This document shows positions 56,274 through 64,000 of a DNA stretch of 64,000 nucleotides, in pieces. Below the pieces are notes generated by a model. It saw nothing but the letters and a program-made list of their open reading frames with translations, was not told the DNA's origin and made no database searches. A program made the translations under genes and the position numbers. Each line of letters begins with the position of its first letter. The stretch's first letter is position 1. This DNA is from Acetobacter lovaniensis (GTDB taxonomy: Bacteria; Pseudomonadota; Alphaproteobacteria; Acetobacterales; Acetobacteraceae): contig NZ_JACHIE010000004.1 of NCBI RefSeq assembly GCF_014207635.1, forward strand, positions 150,297 through 214,296. The letters are read 5' to 3'.

Positions 56274-56486
56274 CACCCGCGATGAAGCTTGTGTTTCTGG
56301 TTTGATCTGCTCTTGACTCGGTAGGGTTGCACTTTTAGCTTGCACGTTAAAGGTAACACTTAGTACTGTTTCCTCACCTTCATTTGTCCACTCTGTTTTC
56401 TCCACAAAGCGGCCTGCGGCTCAAGCTCTCATCAGGGCAGGAAATGGCCTATTTTCCAGCCCCTGCACTGCCTGACCACGCCTGAA
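56274..56486 (+). other. promoter region of the RND efflux operon
   Basis: 213 bp without a gene. The direct repeat TTGCAC at about 56327 and 56341 and a TTGACT at about 56312 are possible promoter or operator elements. No regulator gene is adjacent. Confidence 0.35.
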
Positions 56487-57716
56487 ATGTGCGGAAAACC
56501 TTTCAACACACAGGGCCACATCAAAGTGACAACACACACTTTTTCTCTTCGTCCGGTCCTGCTTTGCACGGTTGCCCTGCTTGCGCTGGAAGGCTGCAAA
56601 CGCCAGCAAAGCGCACCGCGGACGCCCCCGCAGGCTGTGGGCATTGTCACCATGCAACCCCAACCCGTAAGTGTGCATACAAGCCTGCCCGGCCGCACGG
56701 ATGCGTTTGAAATTGCTCAGGTCCGCCCACAGGTCACGGGGGTTGTTCTCAAACGCCTGTTTGTTGAAGGCTCGGATGTGGTGGCTGGCCAGCAGCTCTA
56801 CCAGATTGACCCTGCCCGCTATAAAGCCGTGTACGATACCGCCCGTGGGCAACTGGCCCAGGCCATGGCGCTTGATGCCACAGCAAAGGCGAAGGTCCGC
56901 CGCTACAAGAAGCTGGTGCGTGAGCACGCCGTGAGCCAGCAGGATTATGATGACGCCGTAGCCGCGGAAAAGCAGGCGCAGGGGCAGATACAGAGCGCTC
57001 AGGGACAGGTGGAAAGTGCTCAGGTCAACCTTGGTTACACCAAGATGTATGCCCCGATCTCCGGACGTATCGGCCGCACACTGATTACGGTGGGCGCGCT
57101 TGTTACCGCCGAGCAGACCTCCAACACGGCCATCATCACCCGGCTGGACCCCATTTATGTAGACGTCAACCTGCCCGCCATTACCCTTTTGCGCCTCAAG
57201 CGTGAACTGGCGGAAGGCCGCATCAAACGTCAGGCCAATGGCGAGGTCCCCGTGGTTCTGACGCTGGAAGACGGCTCACCTTACGAATTCAAGGGCCACA
57301 TGGCGCTGGCCGAAGTGAACGTGGATACAACAACCTCCACCGTTATCGTGCGTGCGATCATGCCCAACCCGCAAAAGCTGCTGCTGCCGGGCATGTATGT
57401 CCACGCCCAGCTTGACGAGGGGATTGACCCCAACGCCCTGCTCGTCCCTCAGGAGGCCGTCAGCCGCAACACCCACGGCGATCCGCAGGTATGGATTGTG
57501 CAGCCCGACAGCACCGTGGCCCTGCGCCAGATCAAGATCGGCATGGCCATAGACACCAACTGGCTGGTGACAGACGGGCTCAAGGCCGGTGAGCGCGTGG
57601 TGGTCAGCGGCACGCAGAAAATAACCCCCGGAGCAAAGGTCTCGGTGCTGGACAGCAAACCCAAGACCGACACCGCACCCGGTGCTGCGGCACAGCCTGC
57701 ACAAAAAGGGCAGTAA
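56487..57716 (+). CDS. RND efflux periplasmic adaptor (AcrA/MexA-like lipoprotein)
   Basis: 409 residues. Lipoprotein signal with LALEGC (Cys about residue 37), then a biotin-like lipoyl half (RPQVTGVVLKRLFVEGSDV), an alpha-hairpin (about 110-190, Gln/Ala-rich ...QGQIQSAQGQVESAQV), the second lipoyl half with YTKMYAPISGRIGRT, and beta-barrel and membrane-proximal domains. Bridges the inner-membrane pump and the outer-membrane channel. The start is uncertain: a GTG at 56526 would give a more usual 24-residue signal. Its stop lies 4 bp before the pump gene. Confidence 0.92.
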   Translation: MCGKPFNTQGHIKVTTHTFSLRPVLLCTVALLALEGCKRQQSAPRTPPQAVGIVTMQPQPVSVHTSLPGRTDAFEIAQVRPQVTGVVLKRLFVEGSDVVAGQQLYQIDPARYKAVYDTARGQLAQAMALDATAKAKVRRYKKLVREHAVSQQDYDDAVAAEKQAQGQIQSAQGQVESAQVNLGYTKMYAPISGRIGRTLITVGALVTAEQTSNTAIITRLDPIYVDVNLPAITLLRLKRELAEGRIKRQANGEVPVVLTLEDGSPYEFKGHMALAEVNVDTTTSTVIVRAIMPNPQKLLLPGMYVHAQLDEGIDPNALLVPQEAVSRNTHGDPQVWIVQPDSTVALRQIKIGMAIDTNWLVTDGLKAGERVVVSGTQKITPGAKVSVLDSKPKTDTAPGAAAQPAQKGQ

Positions 57717-57720
57717 ATCC

Positions 57721-60700
57721 ATGTCGCTTTCGCGGTTCTTTATCAACCGGCCCATTTTTGCGTGGGTGATCAGCCTGATCATCATGCTGTTTGGCGGCCT
57801 GTCCATCCTGCGGCTACCTATTGCGCAGTATCCCAGCATCGCCCCACCCCAGATCGCCATTACCGTCACCTACCCCGGCGCCTCCGCCGATACGGTGAAC
57901 GATACGGTCGTGCGCCCCATACTCCAGCAGATGTTCGGGCTGGATCATCTGGAATACATCTCTGCCCAGTCCTACGCTTCGGGACAGATGGAAATTGACC
58001 TGACCTTTGAGCAGGGCACAAACCCCGACATTGCTCAGGTGCAGGTGCAGAACAAGCTCCAGCTTGCCCAGCCCAAACTGCCACAGGAAGTGACCGCACA
58101 GGGGCTGAGCATTACCAAGGCCGTCAAGAACTTCATGCTGGTGCTGGCCTTTATTTCCACCAACAATTCCATGACCGGCTCGGACATTGCCGATTATGTG
58201 GCCTCCAACATTTCTGACCCGCTCAGCCGCGTCACCGGCGTGGGTGACCACACACTCTTCGGGTCCGAATATGCCATGCGCATCTGGCTGGACCCCAACA
58301 AGCTGTTCAACTACGGCCTGACCGTGCGGGATGTTGAAACCGCTATCCAGACCCAGAACATTCAGGTTTCATCGGGTGAACTCGGCGGCCTGCCTGCCCG
58401 CAAGGACATCCGTCTGGATGCCACGATCATTGGCCCGACCCGCCTGACATCGGCTGGCGAGTTTGAGAAAATCCTGCTCCGGGTCCAGCCCGACGGCTCG
58501 CAGGTCCGCATCAAGGATGTGGCGCGGGTGGAACTGGGACCGCAGACCTACAACACCTCCTCTTACTACAACAATCACCCGGCATCGGGCATGGCGCTCA
58601 AGCTCGCCCCCGGCGCCAACCAGATTTCGACCGAAGCGGCAGTCCGCGCCAAAATTGATGATCTGGAAAAGTTCTTCCCGCCGGGCCTGAAAACCGTTTA
58701 CCCGCTGGATACGGAACCCTTCATCACCCTCTCCATCGAGGAAGTGATTATCACCCTGCTTGAAGCCATCGGACTGGTCTTCCTGGTCATGCTGGTGTTT
58801 TTGCAGAACTTCCGCGCAACGCTTATCCCCACCATTGCCGTGCCGGTTGTGCTGCTGGGCACTTTTGGCCTGCTCAACATCTTTGGTTTTTCCATCAACA
58901 CGCTCACCATGCTGGCCATGGTGCTGGCCGTGGGCCTGCTGGTGGATGACGCCATTGTGGTGGTGGAAAACGTGGAACGCGTGATGTCGGAGAAAAAACT
59001 CTCTCCCATCGAAGCGGCCCGCGTTTCCATGGATGAAATTTCAGGCGCGCTGATCGGCATTGTGCTGGTGCTGACCGCCGTGTTTTTGCCCATGGCAGCT
59101 TTTTCCGGTTCGGTCGGGGTTATTTACCGGCAGTTCTCCATTACCATTGTCTCCGCCATGTGGTTGTCGGTGCTGGTGGCCATGGTGCTTACGCCCGCTT
59201 TGTGCGCCACCATGCTCAAACCCGGCACGCATGTTAAAACAACTGGCCCCGCTGGCTGGTTCAACCGTAACTTTGAGCGCCTGACCAATGGTTACCTCAG
59301 GGGCGTGCGCAGGCTTATTTCCTCCACGGCCCTGTCCATTACCTGTTTCCTGCTGATCAGCGCGCTGGCGGGCTATCTGTTTACCCGCCTGCCCAGCGGC
59401 TTTTTGCCGGACGAGGATCAGGGGCTTATTTTCGGGCAGGTGACACTGCCCCCCAATACGCCCATGGAGCAGACCACGCAGCTCAACCGTGAAATTACGG
59501 ATTATATCCTGAAGTCCGAGAGCGGGCTTGTGGAATCCGTTTATGCCATCAGCGGGTTTAACTTTGCCGGGCAGGGCCAGAACTCGGGCGCATTCTTTAT
59601 CCGCCTGACGGACTGGAAAAACCGCCCCCTTGCAAGCCAGACATCCTCCGCCATCGCACGGCGGATCATGATGCATTACTGGTTTGACCCACGCGCCCAG
59701 ATCTTTGCCATCAACCCGCCTGCCGTGCTCGAACTGGGTAACGCCACAGGGTTTGACCTTGAACTGGAAGACCGCGGGCACCTTGGCCACCAAAAGCTGC
59801 TGGCTGCGCGTAACATGGTGCTCGGCCTTGCCAGCAAGGACCACCGCCTGCTTGCCGTGCGCCCCAACGGTATGGAAGACGCATCGCAGTATCATCTGGA
59901 TATTGACCGCGAAAAAGCCAATGCGCTGGGCATTACGATTGATGACATCAACACAACAATCGAAGGCGCGCTGGGGTCGATCTACGTGAACCAGTTCACC
60001 CGCGATGACCGCGTAAAACAGGTTTATATTCAAGGCGACCTGGATTCACGCATGCTGCCGCAGGACCTGAACAAATGGTACATCCGCACCAACACCAACA
60101 CGCTGGCCCCGCTGGATGCCTTTATTCACGGCTATTGGCTGACGGGCCCGCAAAAGGTTGAGGATTACAACGGTTTTAACGCCTTTGAAATTCTGGGCCA
60201 GCCCGCACCCGGTTACAGTTCGGGTGATTCCCTTGCCGCCATCAGGGATATTCTGAAAAAACTGCCAGAAGGCATAGGCTACGAATGGACCGGCCTCTCG
60301 TTTGAGGAAATTTCCTCCGGCTCCTCCACCGGACCACTCTATGCGCTCGCCAGTCTGGTTATTCTGTTGTGCCTTGCCGCACTTTACGAAAGCTGGGCCA
60401 TTCCGTTTGCAGTTATGCTGGTTATTCCTCTGGGTATTCTGGGCTCCATTGCCGCCACCTTGTGGCGGGACATGAACAACGACGTGTATTTTCAGGTCGG
60501 GCTGCTGACCACCGTTGGTCTGGCTGTTAAAAACGCCATTCTTATTGTGGAGTTTGCCAAAGCAGCCTTTGAACGTGGGGAATCTCTGGAAGACGCGGTG
60601 ATTACCGCATCGCGCGAACGCTTACGCCCCATTCTCATGACCTCAATCGCCTTTGTTGTGGGTGTGTTCCCGCTCGCCCTTGCTGCCGGGGCTGGGTCCG

Positions 60701-60876
60701 CATCCCGCGAGGCCATTGGTACCGCAGTGGTGGGGGGCATGGCCACGGCGACCCTTCTGGCCGTTTACTTTGTGCCGGTCTTTTTTGTTCTGGTGTTGCG
60801 TGTGTTTAAGGTCAAACGCATCAGCGAACGCAAACTGGCCACCACCCCCGCCCAGACCGCAACAGGGAACGAATAA
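57721..60876 (+). CDS. RND multidrug efflux transporter, HAE1 family (AcrB-like)
   Basis: 1051 residues, twelve spans with two large periplasmic loops. N-terminal FFINRPIFAWVISL is diagnostic of HAE1 pumps. The proton-relay aspartate pair lies in LLVDDAIVVVENVERV (about residues 405-420). Exports drugs, bile-like compounds or organic acids using the proton gradient. The ATG at 57721 is chosen for the family N-terminus. Middle gene of a complete tripartite operon. Confidence 0.95.
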   Translation: MSLSRFFINRPIFAWVISLIIMLFGGLSILRLPIAQYPSIAPPQIAITVTYPGASADTVNDTVVRPILQQMFGLDHLEYISAQSYASGQMEIDLTFEQGTNPDIAQVQVQNKLQLAQPKLPQEVTAQGLSITKAVKNFMLVLAFISTNNSMTGSDIADYVASNISDPLSRVTGVGDHTLFGSEYAMRIWLDPNKLFNYGLTVRDVETAIQTQNIQVSSGELGGLPARKDIRLDATIIGPTRLTSAGEFEKILLRVQPDGSQVRIKDVARVELGPQTYNTSSYYNNHPASGMALKLAPGANQISTEAAVRAKIDDLEKFFPPGLKTVYPLDTEPFITLSIEEVIITLLEAIGLVFLVMLVFLQNFRATLIPTIAVPVVLLGTFGLLNIFGFSINTLTMLAMVLAVGLLVDDAIVVVENVERVMSEKKLSPIEAARVSMDEISGALIGIVLVLTAVFLPMAAFSGSVGVIYRQFSITIVSAMWLSVLVAMVLTPALCATMLKPGTHVKTTGPAGWFNRNFERLTNGYLRGVRRLISSTALSITCFLLISALAGYLFTRLPSGFLPDEDQGLIFGQVTLPPNTPMEQTTQLNREITDYILKSESGLVESVYAISGFNFAGQGQNSGAFFIRLTDWKNRPLASQTSSAIARRIMMHYWFDPRAQIFAINPPAVLELGNATGFDLELEDRGHLGHQKLLAARNMVLGLASKDHRLLAVRPNGMEDASQYHLDIDREKANALGITIDDINTTIEGALGSIYVNQFTRDDRVKQVYIQGDLDSRMLPQDLNKWYIRTNTNTLAPLDAFIHGYWLTGPQKVEDYNGFNAFEILGQPAPGYSSGDSLAAIRDILKKLPEGIGYEWTGLSFEEISSGSSTGPLYALASLVILLCLAALYESWAIPFAVMLVIPLGILGSIAATLWRDMNNDVYFQVGLLTTVGLAVKNAILIVEFAKAAFERGESLEDAVITASRERLRPILMTSIAFVVGVFPLALAAGAGSASREAIGTAVVGGMATATLLAVYFVPVFFVLVLRVFKVKRISERKLATTPAQTATGNE

Positions 60877-60879
60877 GAT

Positions 60880-62421
60880 ATGGTGCCTCAGTCCTTTTTC
60901 CGTCGCTCCCTGCGGCTCCGTGCTGTTGTTATGGCTGTTGCAACAACACAGGCACTTTCCGCGTGTACCATGATCCCCAAATACACGCGCCCCACACCTC
61001 CGCTGGCCACAACATGGCCTGATTATGCCAAAACCGGGGACAGGCTGCTGCCAGAAGTGGCCGCCGATATTGGCTGGCGCGAGTTCTTCATAGACCCGCG
61101 CCTACAGGCCCTGATCACCATTGCCCTGCGCGAAAACCGGGACCTGCGCACGTCTGCCGCCAATATCGCCACGGCACAGGGCGAGTATGACGTACAGCAT
61201 GCGGGCCTGTTCCCCACCATTGCTGCCACGGGTGGGCCAATGTATCAGGCACCATCCGATGCGGCAGGGCTTAGCTTTGCACCTGGACTGGATACCGATA
61301 AAACCGGCGGCGGCATGGCTCGCAACCCGTTCCGCTACTATTCGGGCGGGATTGGTTTTTCCTCCTACGAGATTGACCTGTTCGGGCGTATCCGCTCCCT
61401 GACCAAGGAAGCCGCCGAACGTGCCCTGTCCCAGCAGGAAAACATGCGTGGCATGGTCATCAGCATCGTCTCGCAGGTGGCCATGGCCTATATTACATGG
61501 CTGGGCGACCGGGACACGCAGGCACTGGCGGCAAGCACGCTGGCCAGCCAGCAGAACAGCCTGAGGCTGACACAGGACAAATACACCCACGGCGAAGAAA
61601 ACCTGCTGACCGTACGGCAGTTGGAAACACAGGTGCAGCAAAGTGCTACCCTGCTGACCGATGCCCGCCGCAAGGTGGAGCAGGATGAAAACCTGATAAC
61701 CCTGCTGATTGGCGCACCCATTCCACAAAACCTGCCTGCCCCCCTGCCTTTGGGCAAGCAGTCCATTCTGGCCGACCTGCCCGCTGGCCTGCCATCGGAC
61801 CTGCTGACCCGCAGACCCGATATTGTCGCGGCAGAACATGACCTTCTGGCATCTCAGGCCAGTATTGGGGCGGCCCGCGCCGCGTTCTTCCCCCGTCTGA
61901 CGCTCACGGCTACGGATGGCGTTTCCAGCCTGCAGTTCCACAAGATGTTTACGGCGGCGGCCACCACATGGGGCCTGAACCCCAATCTTCAGATCCCGCT
62001 TTGGACCTGGGGGATGAACAGCGGCAACCTCAAGGTAGCCAAGGCAACCCGTAATGGCAAAATTGCCGCTTACGAAAAAACGGTGCAAAGCGCCTTCCGT
62101 GAAGTGGCCGATGCTCTTGCCGCCCGCAAAGCCTATCTGGACGAAAAAAAGCAGATGGATAATCTGGTCTTCGCTTCGGGCGATGCCTACCGTCTGGCCA
62201 AACTGCGTTATGAAACCGGAACAGATTCCTACCTGACCACACTGGATTCACAGCGCTACTATCTACAGGCCCAGCAGTCCCAGATTACGGTTGCGGTTGC
62301 AAAATACCAGAACCTTGTCACCATTTACCGCGCGATGGGCGGCGGCTGGCAGGAAACCTCCCCCCATTCCCACGCAGAACAGCAGATGGCTCCACAGTCT
62401 GGCTCTCCCAAAGCCGGGTAA
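60880..62421 (+). CDS. outer-membrane efflux channel, NodT/OprM family lipoprotein
   Basis: 513 residues. Lipoprotein signal ending in ALSAC (about residue 29) followed by TMIPKYTRP, then paired outer-membrane efflux protein repeats with the GWREFFIDPRLQALI start and the SYEIDLFGRIRSL segment. The C-terminus QQMAPQSGSPKAG is polar. Forms the TolC-like trimeric duct for the adaptor and pump encoded just upstream; starts 3 bp after the pump stop. Last gene before a strong terminator. Confidence 0.94.
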   Translation: MVPQSFFRRSLRLRAVVMAVATTQALSACTMIPKYTRPTPPLATTWPDYAKTGDRLLPEVAADIGWREFFIDPRLQALITIALRENRDLRTSAANIATAQGEYDVQHAGLFPTIAATGGPMYQAPSDAAGLSFAPGLDTDKTGGGMARNPFRYYSGGIGFSSYEIDLFGRIRSLTKEAAERALSQQENMRGMVISIVSQVAMAYITWLGDRDTQALAASTLASQQNSLRLTQDKYTHGEENLLTVRQLETQVQQSATLLTDARRKVEQDENLITLLIGAPIPQNLPAPLPLGKQSILADLPAGLPSDLLTRRPDIVAAEHDLLASQASIGAARAAFFPRLTLTATDGVSSLQFHKMFTAAATTWGLNPNLQIPLWTWGMNSGNLKVAKATRNGKIAAYEKTVQSAFREVADALAARKAYLDEKKQMDNLVFASGDAYRLAKLRYETGTDSYLTTLDSQRYYLQAQQSQITVAVAKYQNLVTIYRAMGGGWQETSPHSHAEQQMAPQSGSPKAG

Positions 62422-62437
62422 GCCAGACCTGACCAAT

Positions 62438-62467
62438 AAAAAAGGCCGCTCTAGAGCGGCCTTTTTT
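62438..62467. terminator. bidirectional terminator between the efflux operon and the TPR gene
   Basis: Palindrome GGCCGCTCT/AGAGCGGCC (62444-62461) flanked by A6 and T6. It can end the plus-strand efflux operon and the minus-strand exbD-TPR unit. Confidence 0.93.
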
Positions 62468-62490
62468 ACGAACTCTCTCTTTTCATACGT

Positions 62491-63720
62491 TTAATGCGTG
62501 GCAGCCGACTGTCCCAGCCTGAGCACCCAGAGCTGGGCAATATCATAAGCTCCGTTATCCCCGGCAACGCTCTTGAAGGTCTGTATGGCCTCTGCCTTTT
62601 GGCCTGCCTGCATCTGGGCCAGACCAAGGTGCAAGCGGGCAATATCGGGGTCTGTTACCCCTTTGGTTATGGCCTGCTGCATCAGCGCCAGCCCCTTGGA
62701 AGCCTGCCCGAACGTGACGTAATTATACCCCACGTTCAGCAGTTCATTGCCTGATGTCTGGGCAAGGGCCGCCTTTTCATCCGCTTCGATGGATTCCTTT
62801 CTGGCAGCAACGGTTTTTTCCACCATTGCCTTCAGGCGTGCCTGTCTGGGCGCTTCTGCCCCCTGCCCCAGAATACCCTGCTGGTATCCCTGATTCATCA
62901 GGTCCAGCGCAAGCTGGGGCATATGGCCCTGCATGGCAATTTCGGTCATTTCCATAAAATCGCGCGCGGTGGAAATATCCCCCGCCGCCAGACGAATACG
63001 GTACACATCAAGCTGCAAGGCCGCAGGAATTTTTGTATTCACGACCAGTTCGTGCAGCAGCAGTGCCCAGTATTCCTTTTTGGGGTAATAGGTTGCCAGC
63101 AGAACATAGGCATGTGTTGCCGTGGTGGAATCCTTAAGAGCCGTGGCACTTGCCGCCAGCATCTGCAACTGCGATTCCACGGGCTTCTGCCCGGCCTTGA
63201 CCGTTCTGGACACAATTGGCGTTAGAACGCTGAGTGTATGGGCATAGTCTTTTTGCAGATAGTAAGACTGTGCCAGCAATGTTTCCATTGCCGGGTTCGG
63301 GCCAGCTTCCTTGAGGTAACGCTGGATAGCCGCAGCGGCCCGGGGATAGTCCTTGGCGTTATACGCCATACTCCCTTCAGACATCAGCATCTGGTTTTTC
63401 AGGTTCCGTGGTGTGCGGGGGGAGGCGATCAGTTTTTCATACGCGGCGGTTGCCTGAGCCACATTGCCTGCCTGCGAGGCCACAGCCGCCCGCATCTGCG
63501 CAATAGTGTAATCCTCATATGCGCTTTTACCCGCGACCGCATCGGCCTCGTTCACAGCATCCATGGCCTTGGCGTAATTATGCGCAGCAAGAGCACTCTG
63601 GGCCTGCTGCAATGCCACGCCAACAGGCTGGCTCAGTGTATCCGCCGCCTGTACGGCCGGAATGGCAAGAGAGAAAACAGTCGCGGAACACAACAGGCTC
63701 CGCACAAAACGCATGGTCAT
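62491..63720 (-). CDS. secreted tetratricopeptide repeat protein
   Basis: 409 residues. Signal peptide about 1-25 (ending AVQAAD), followed by TPR-like helical repeats throughout (for example QQAQSALAAHNYAKAMDAV and AATAAYEKL-type units). Such proteins usually scaffold other proteins in the periplasm. It follows the ExbD gene by 16 bp on the same strand, so it probably works with the TonB/ExbB/ExbD energy-transfer system, as seen in other proteobacterial TonB clusters. The ATG at 63720 or 63714 is the start; no sign of earlier coding in that frame. Confidence 0.85.
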   Translation of the reverse strand: MTMRFVRSLLCSATVFSLAIPAVQAADTLSQPVGVALQQAQSALAAHNYAKAMDAVNEADAVAGKSAYEDYTIAQMRAAVASQAGNVAQATAAYEKLIASPRTPRNLKNQMLMSEGSMAYNAKDYPRAAAAIQRYLKEAGPNPAMETLLAQSYYLQKDYAHTLSVLTPIVSRTVKAGQKPVESQLQMLAASATALKDSTTATHAYVLLATYYPKKEYWALLLHELVVNTKIPAALQLDVYRIRLAAGDISTARDFMEMTEIAMQGHMPQLALDLMNQGYQQGILGQGAEAPRQARLKAMVEKTVAARKESIEADEKAALAQTSGNELLNVGYNYVTFGQASKGLALMQQAITKGVTDPDIARLHLGLAQMQAGQKAEAIQTFKSVAGDNGAYDIAQLWVLRLGQSAATH

Positions 63721-63736
63721 GATCTTCTTCACTCCC

Positions 63737-64000
63737 TTACTGATCGACGAACTGTTCCTGCCCGACGATACCCATCTGGGTGACCCCGAGCCTCTGGGCG
63801 TCGGCCATGACATGGACGACAGTCTTGTAATCCGCCAGCCGGTTGGGCTGGATGTGGAATTCCGGCTTGGGCTGGGCGGAGGCAATCTCGCGCAGATGCG
63901 CCTGTAGGTCGTCCTCGCTGCTGACCGGCTGCCCGTTCCAGGTAATCGTATTATCAAAATCCACCACAAGGGTCACAACCGGAACCTCCTCCGTCGAAGG
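63737..64000 (-). CDS. exbD: biopolymer transport protein ExbD/TolR family (partial, 5' end outside window)
   Basis: The C-terminal 87 residues or so of an ExbD-type protein. The reading frame stays open to the window edge; the visible part starts PSTEEVPV and includes the periplasmic domain pattern FDNTITWNGQPV and a C-terminal LGVTQMGIVGQEQF, matching ExbD. The N-terminal membrane span must lie beyond 64000. With ExbB and TonB it would energise outer-membrane receptors such as the one at 33.7-36.1 kb. Confidence 0.87.
   Translation of the reverse strand, partial: PSTEEVPVVTLVVDFDNTITWNGQPVSSEDDLQAHLREIASAQPKPEFHIQPNRLADYKTVVHVMADAQRLGVTQMGIVGQEQFVDQ

Overview
The window looks like a chromosomal segment of an acetic acid bacterium (Acetobacteraceae, most likely Acetobacter). 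The strongest markers are a membrane-bound PQQ alcohol dehydrogenase (adhA plus the triheme cytochrome adhB), a haem-copper ubiquinol oxidase operon, a haem A synthase and a generally GC-rich, alphaproteobacterial gene content. No rRNA, tRNA, insertion sequence, prophage or CRISPR array was seen.

Layout. 0-3.4 kb: minus-strand end of a tad/Flp pilus locus (flp, cpaA, cpaB, cpaC, small lipoprotein). 3.6-7.4 kb: a visibly AT-rich stretch with a GT-C type glycosyltransferase, a membrane methyltransferase and a UDP-galactopyranose-mutase-like flavoprotein. 7.4-12.2 kb: a surface-glycan set (unknown 154-aa protein, WbpE-like aminotransferase, WbpM-like dehydratase, WbpL/WecA-like initiating transferase). 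12.2-18 kb: secreted protein, MarR regulator, leucyl aminopeptidase, SUV3-like helicase, 7Fe ferredoxin. 18.2-24.2 kb: cyoABCD-type oxidase (minus strand), a Bax-inhibitor-1 protein and a 2H-phosphoesterase relative without its catalytic motifs. 24.4-28.2 kb: adhA-adhB, followed by an 840-bp gap holding a 15-copy hexanucleotide repeat.

28.9-37.7 kb is the most unusual part. Five tightly packed minus-strand genes (TonB-dependent receptor, amidohydrolase, DszB-like protein, MFS transporter, DszC-like flavin monooxygenase) face a divergent MocR-type regulator whose PLP lysine is replaced by proline. The likely logic is uptake of an organic compound (possibly an organosulfur one) across both membranes followed by flavin-dependent oxygenation and desulfination or hydrolysis, but the substrate is unknown.

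37.8-48.4 kb: Fe-S type uracil-DNA glycosylase with no ordinary start codon, glycerate kinase, FUSC transporter, apt, hybrid histidine kinase, Bcr/CflA transporter, VTT-domain protein and haem A synthase (supplying haem A for an a-type quinol oxidase). 48.5-50.3 kb: leuA preceded by a leucine-rich leader peptide. 50.5-56.3 kb: mreB-mreC-mreD-mrdA-rodA elongation cluster. 56.4-62.4 kb: a complete RND efflux system (adaptor, pump, outer-membrane channel). 62.5-64 kb: a TPR protein and the C-terminal part of an ExbD protein that runs off the window.
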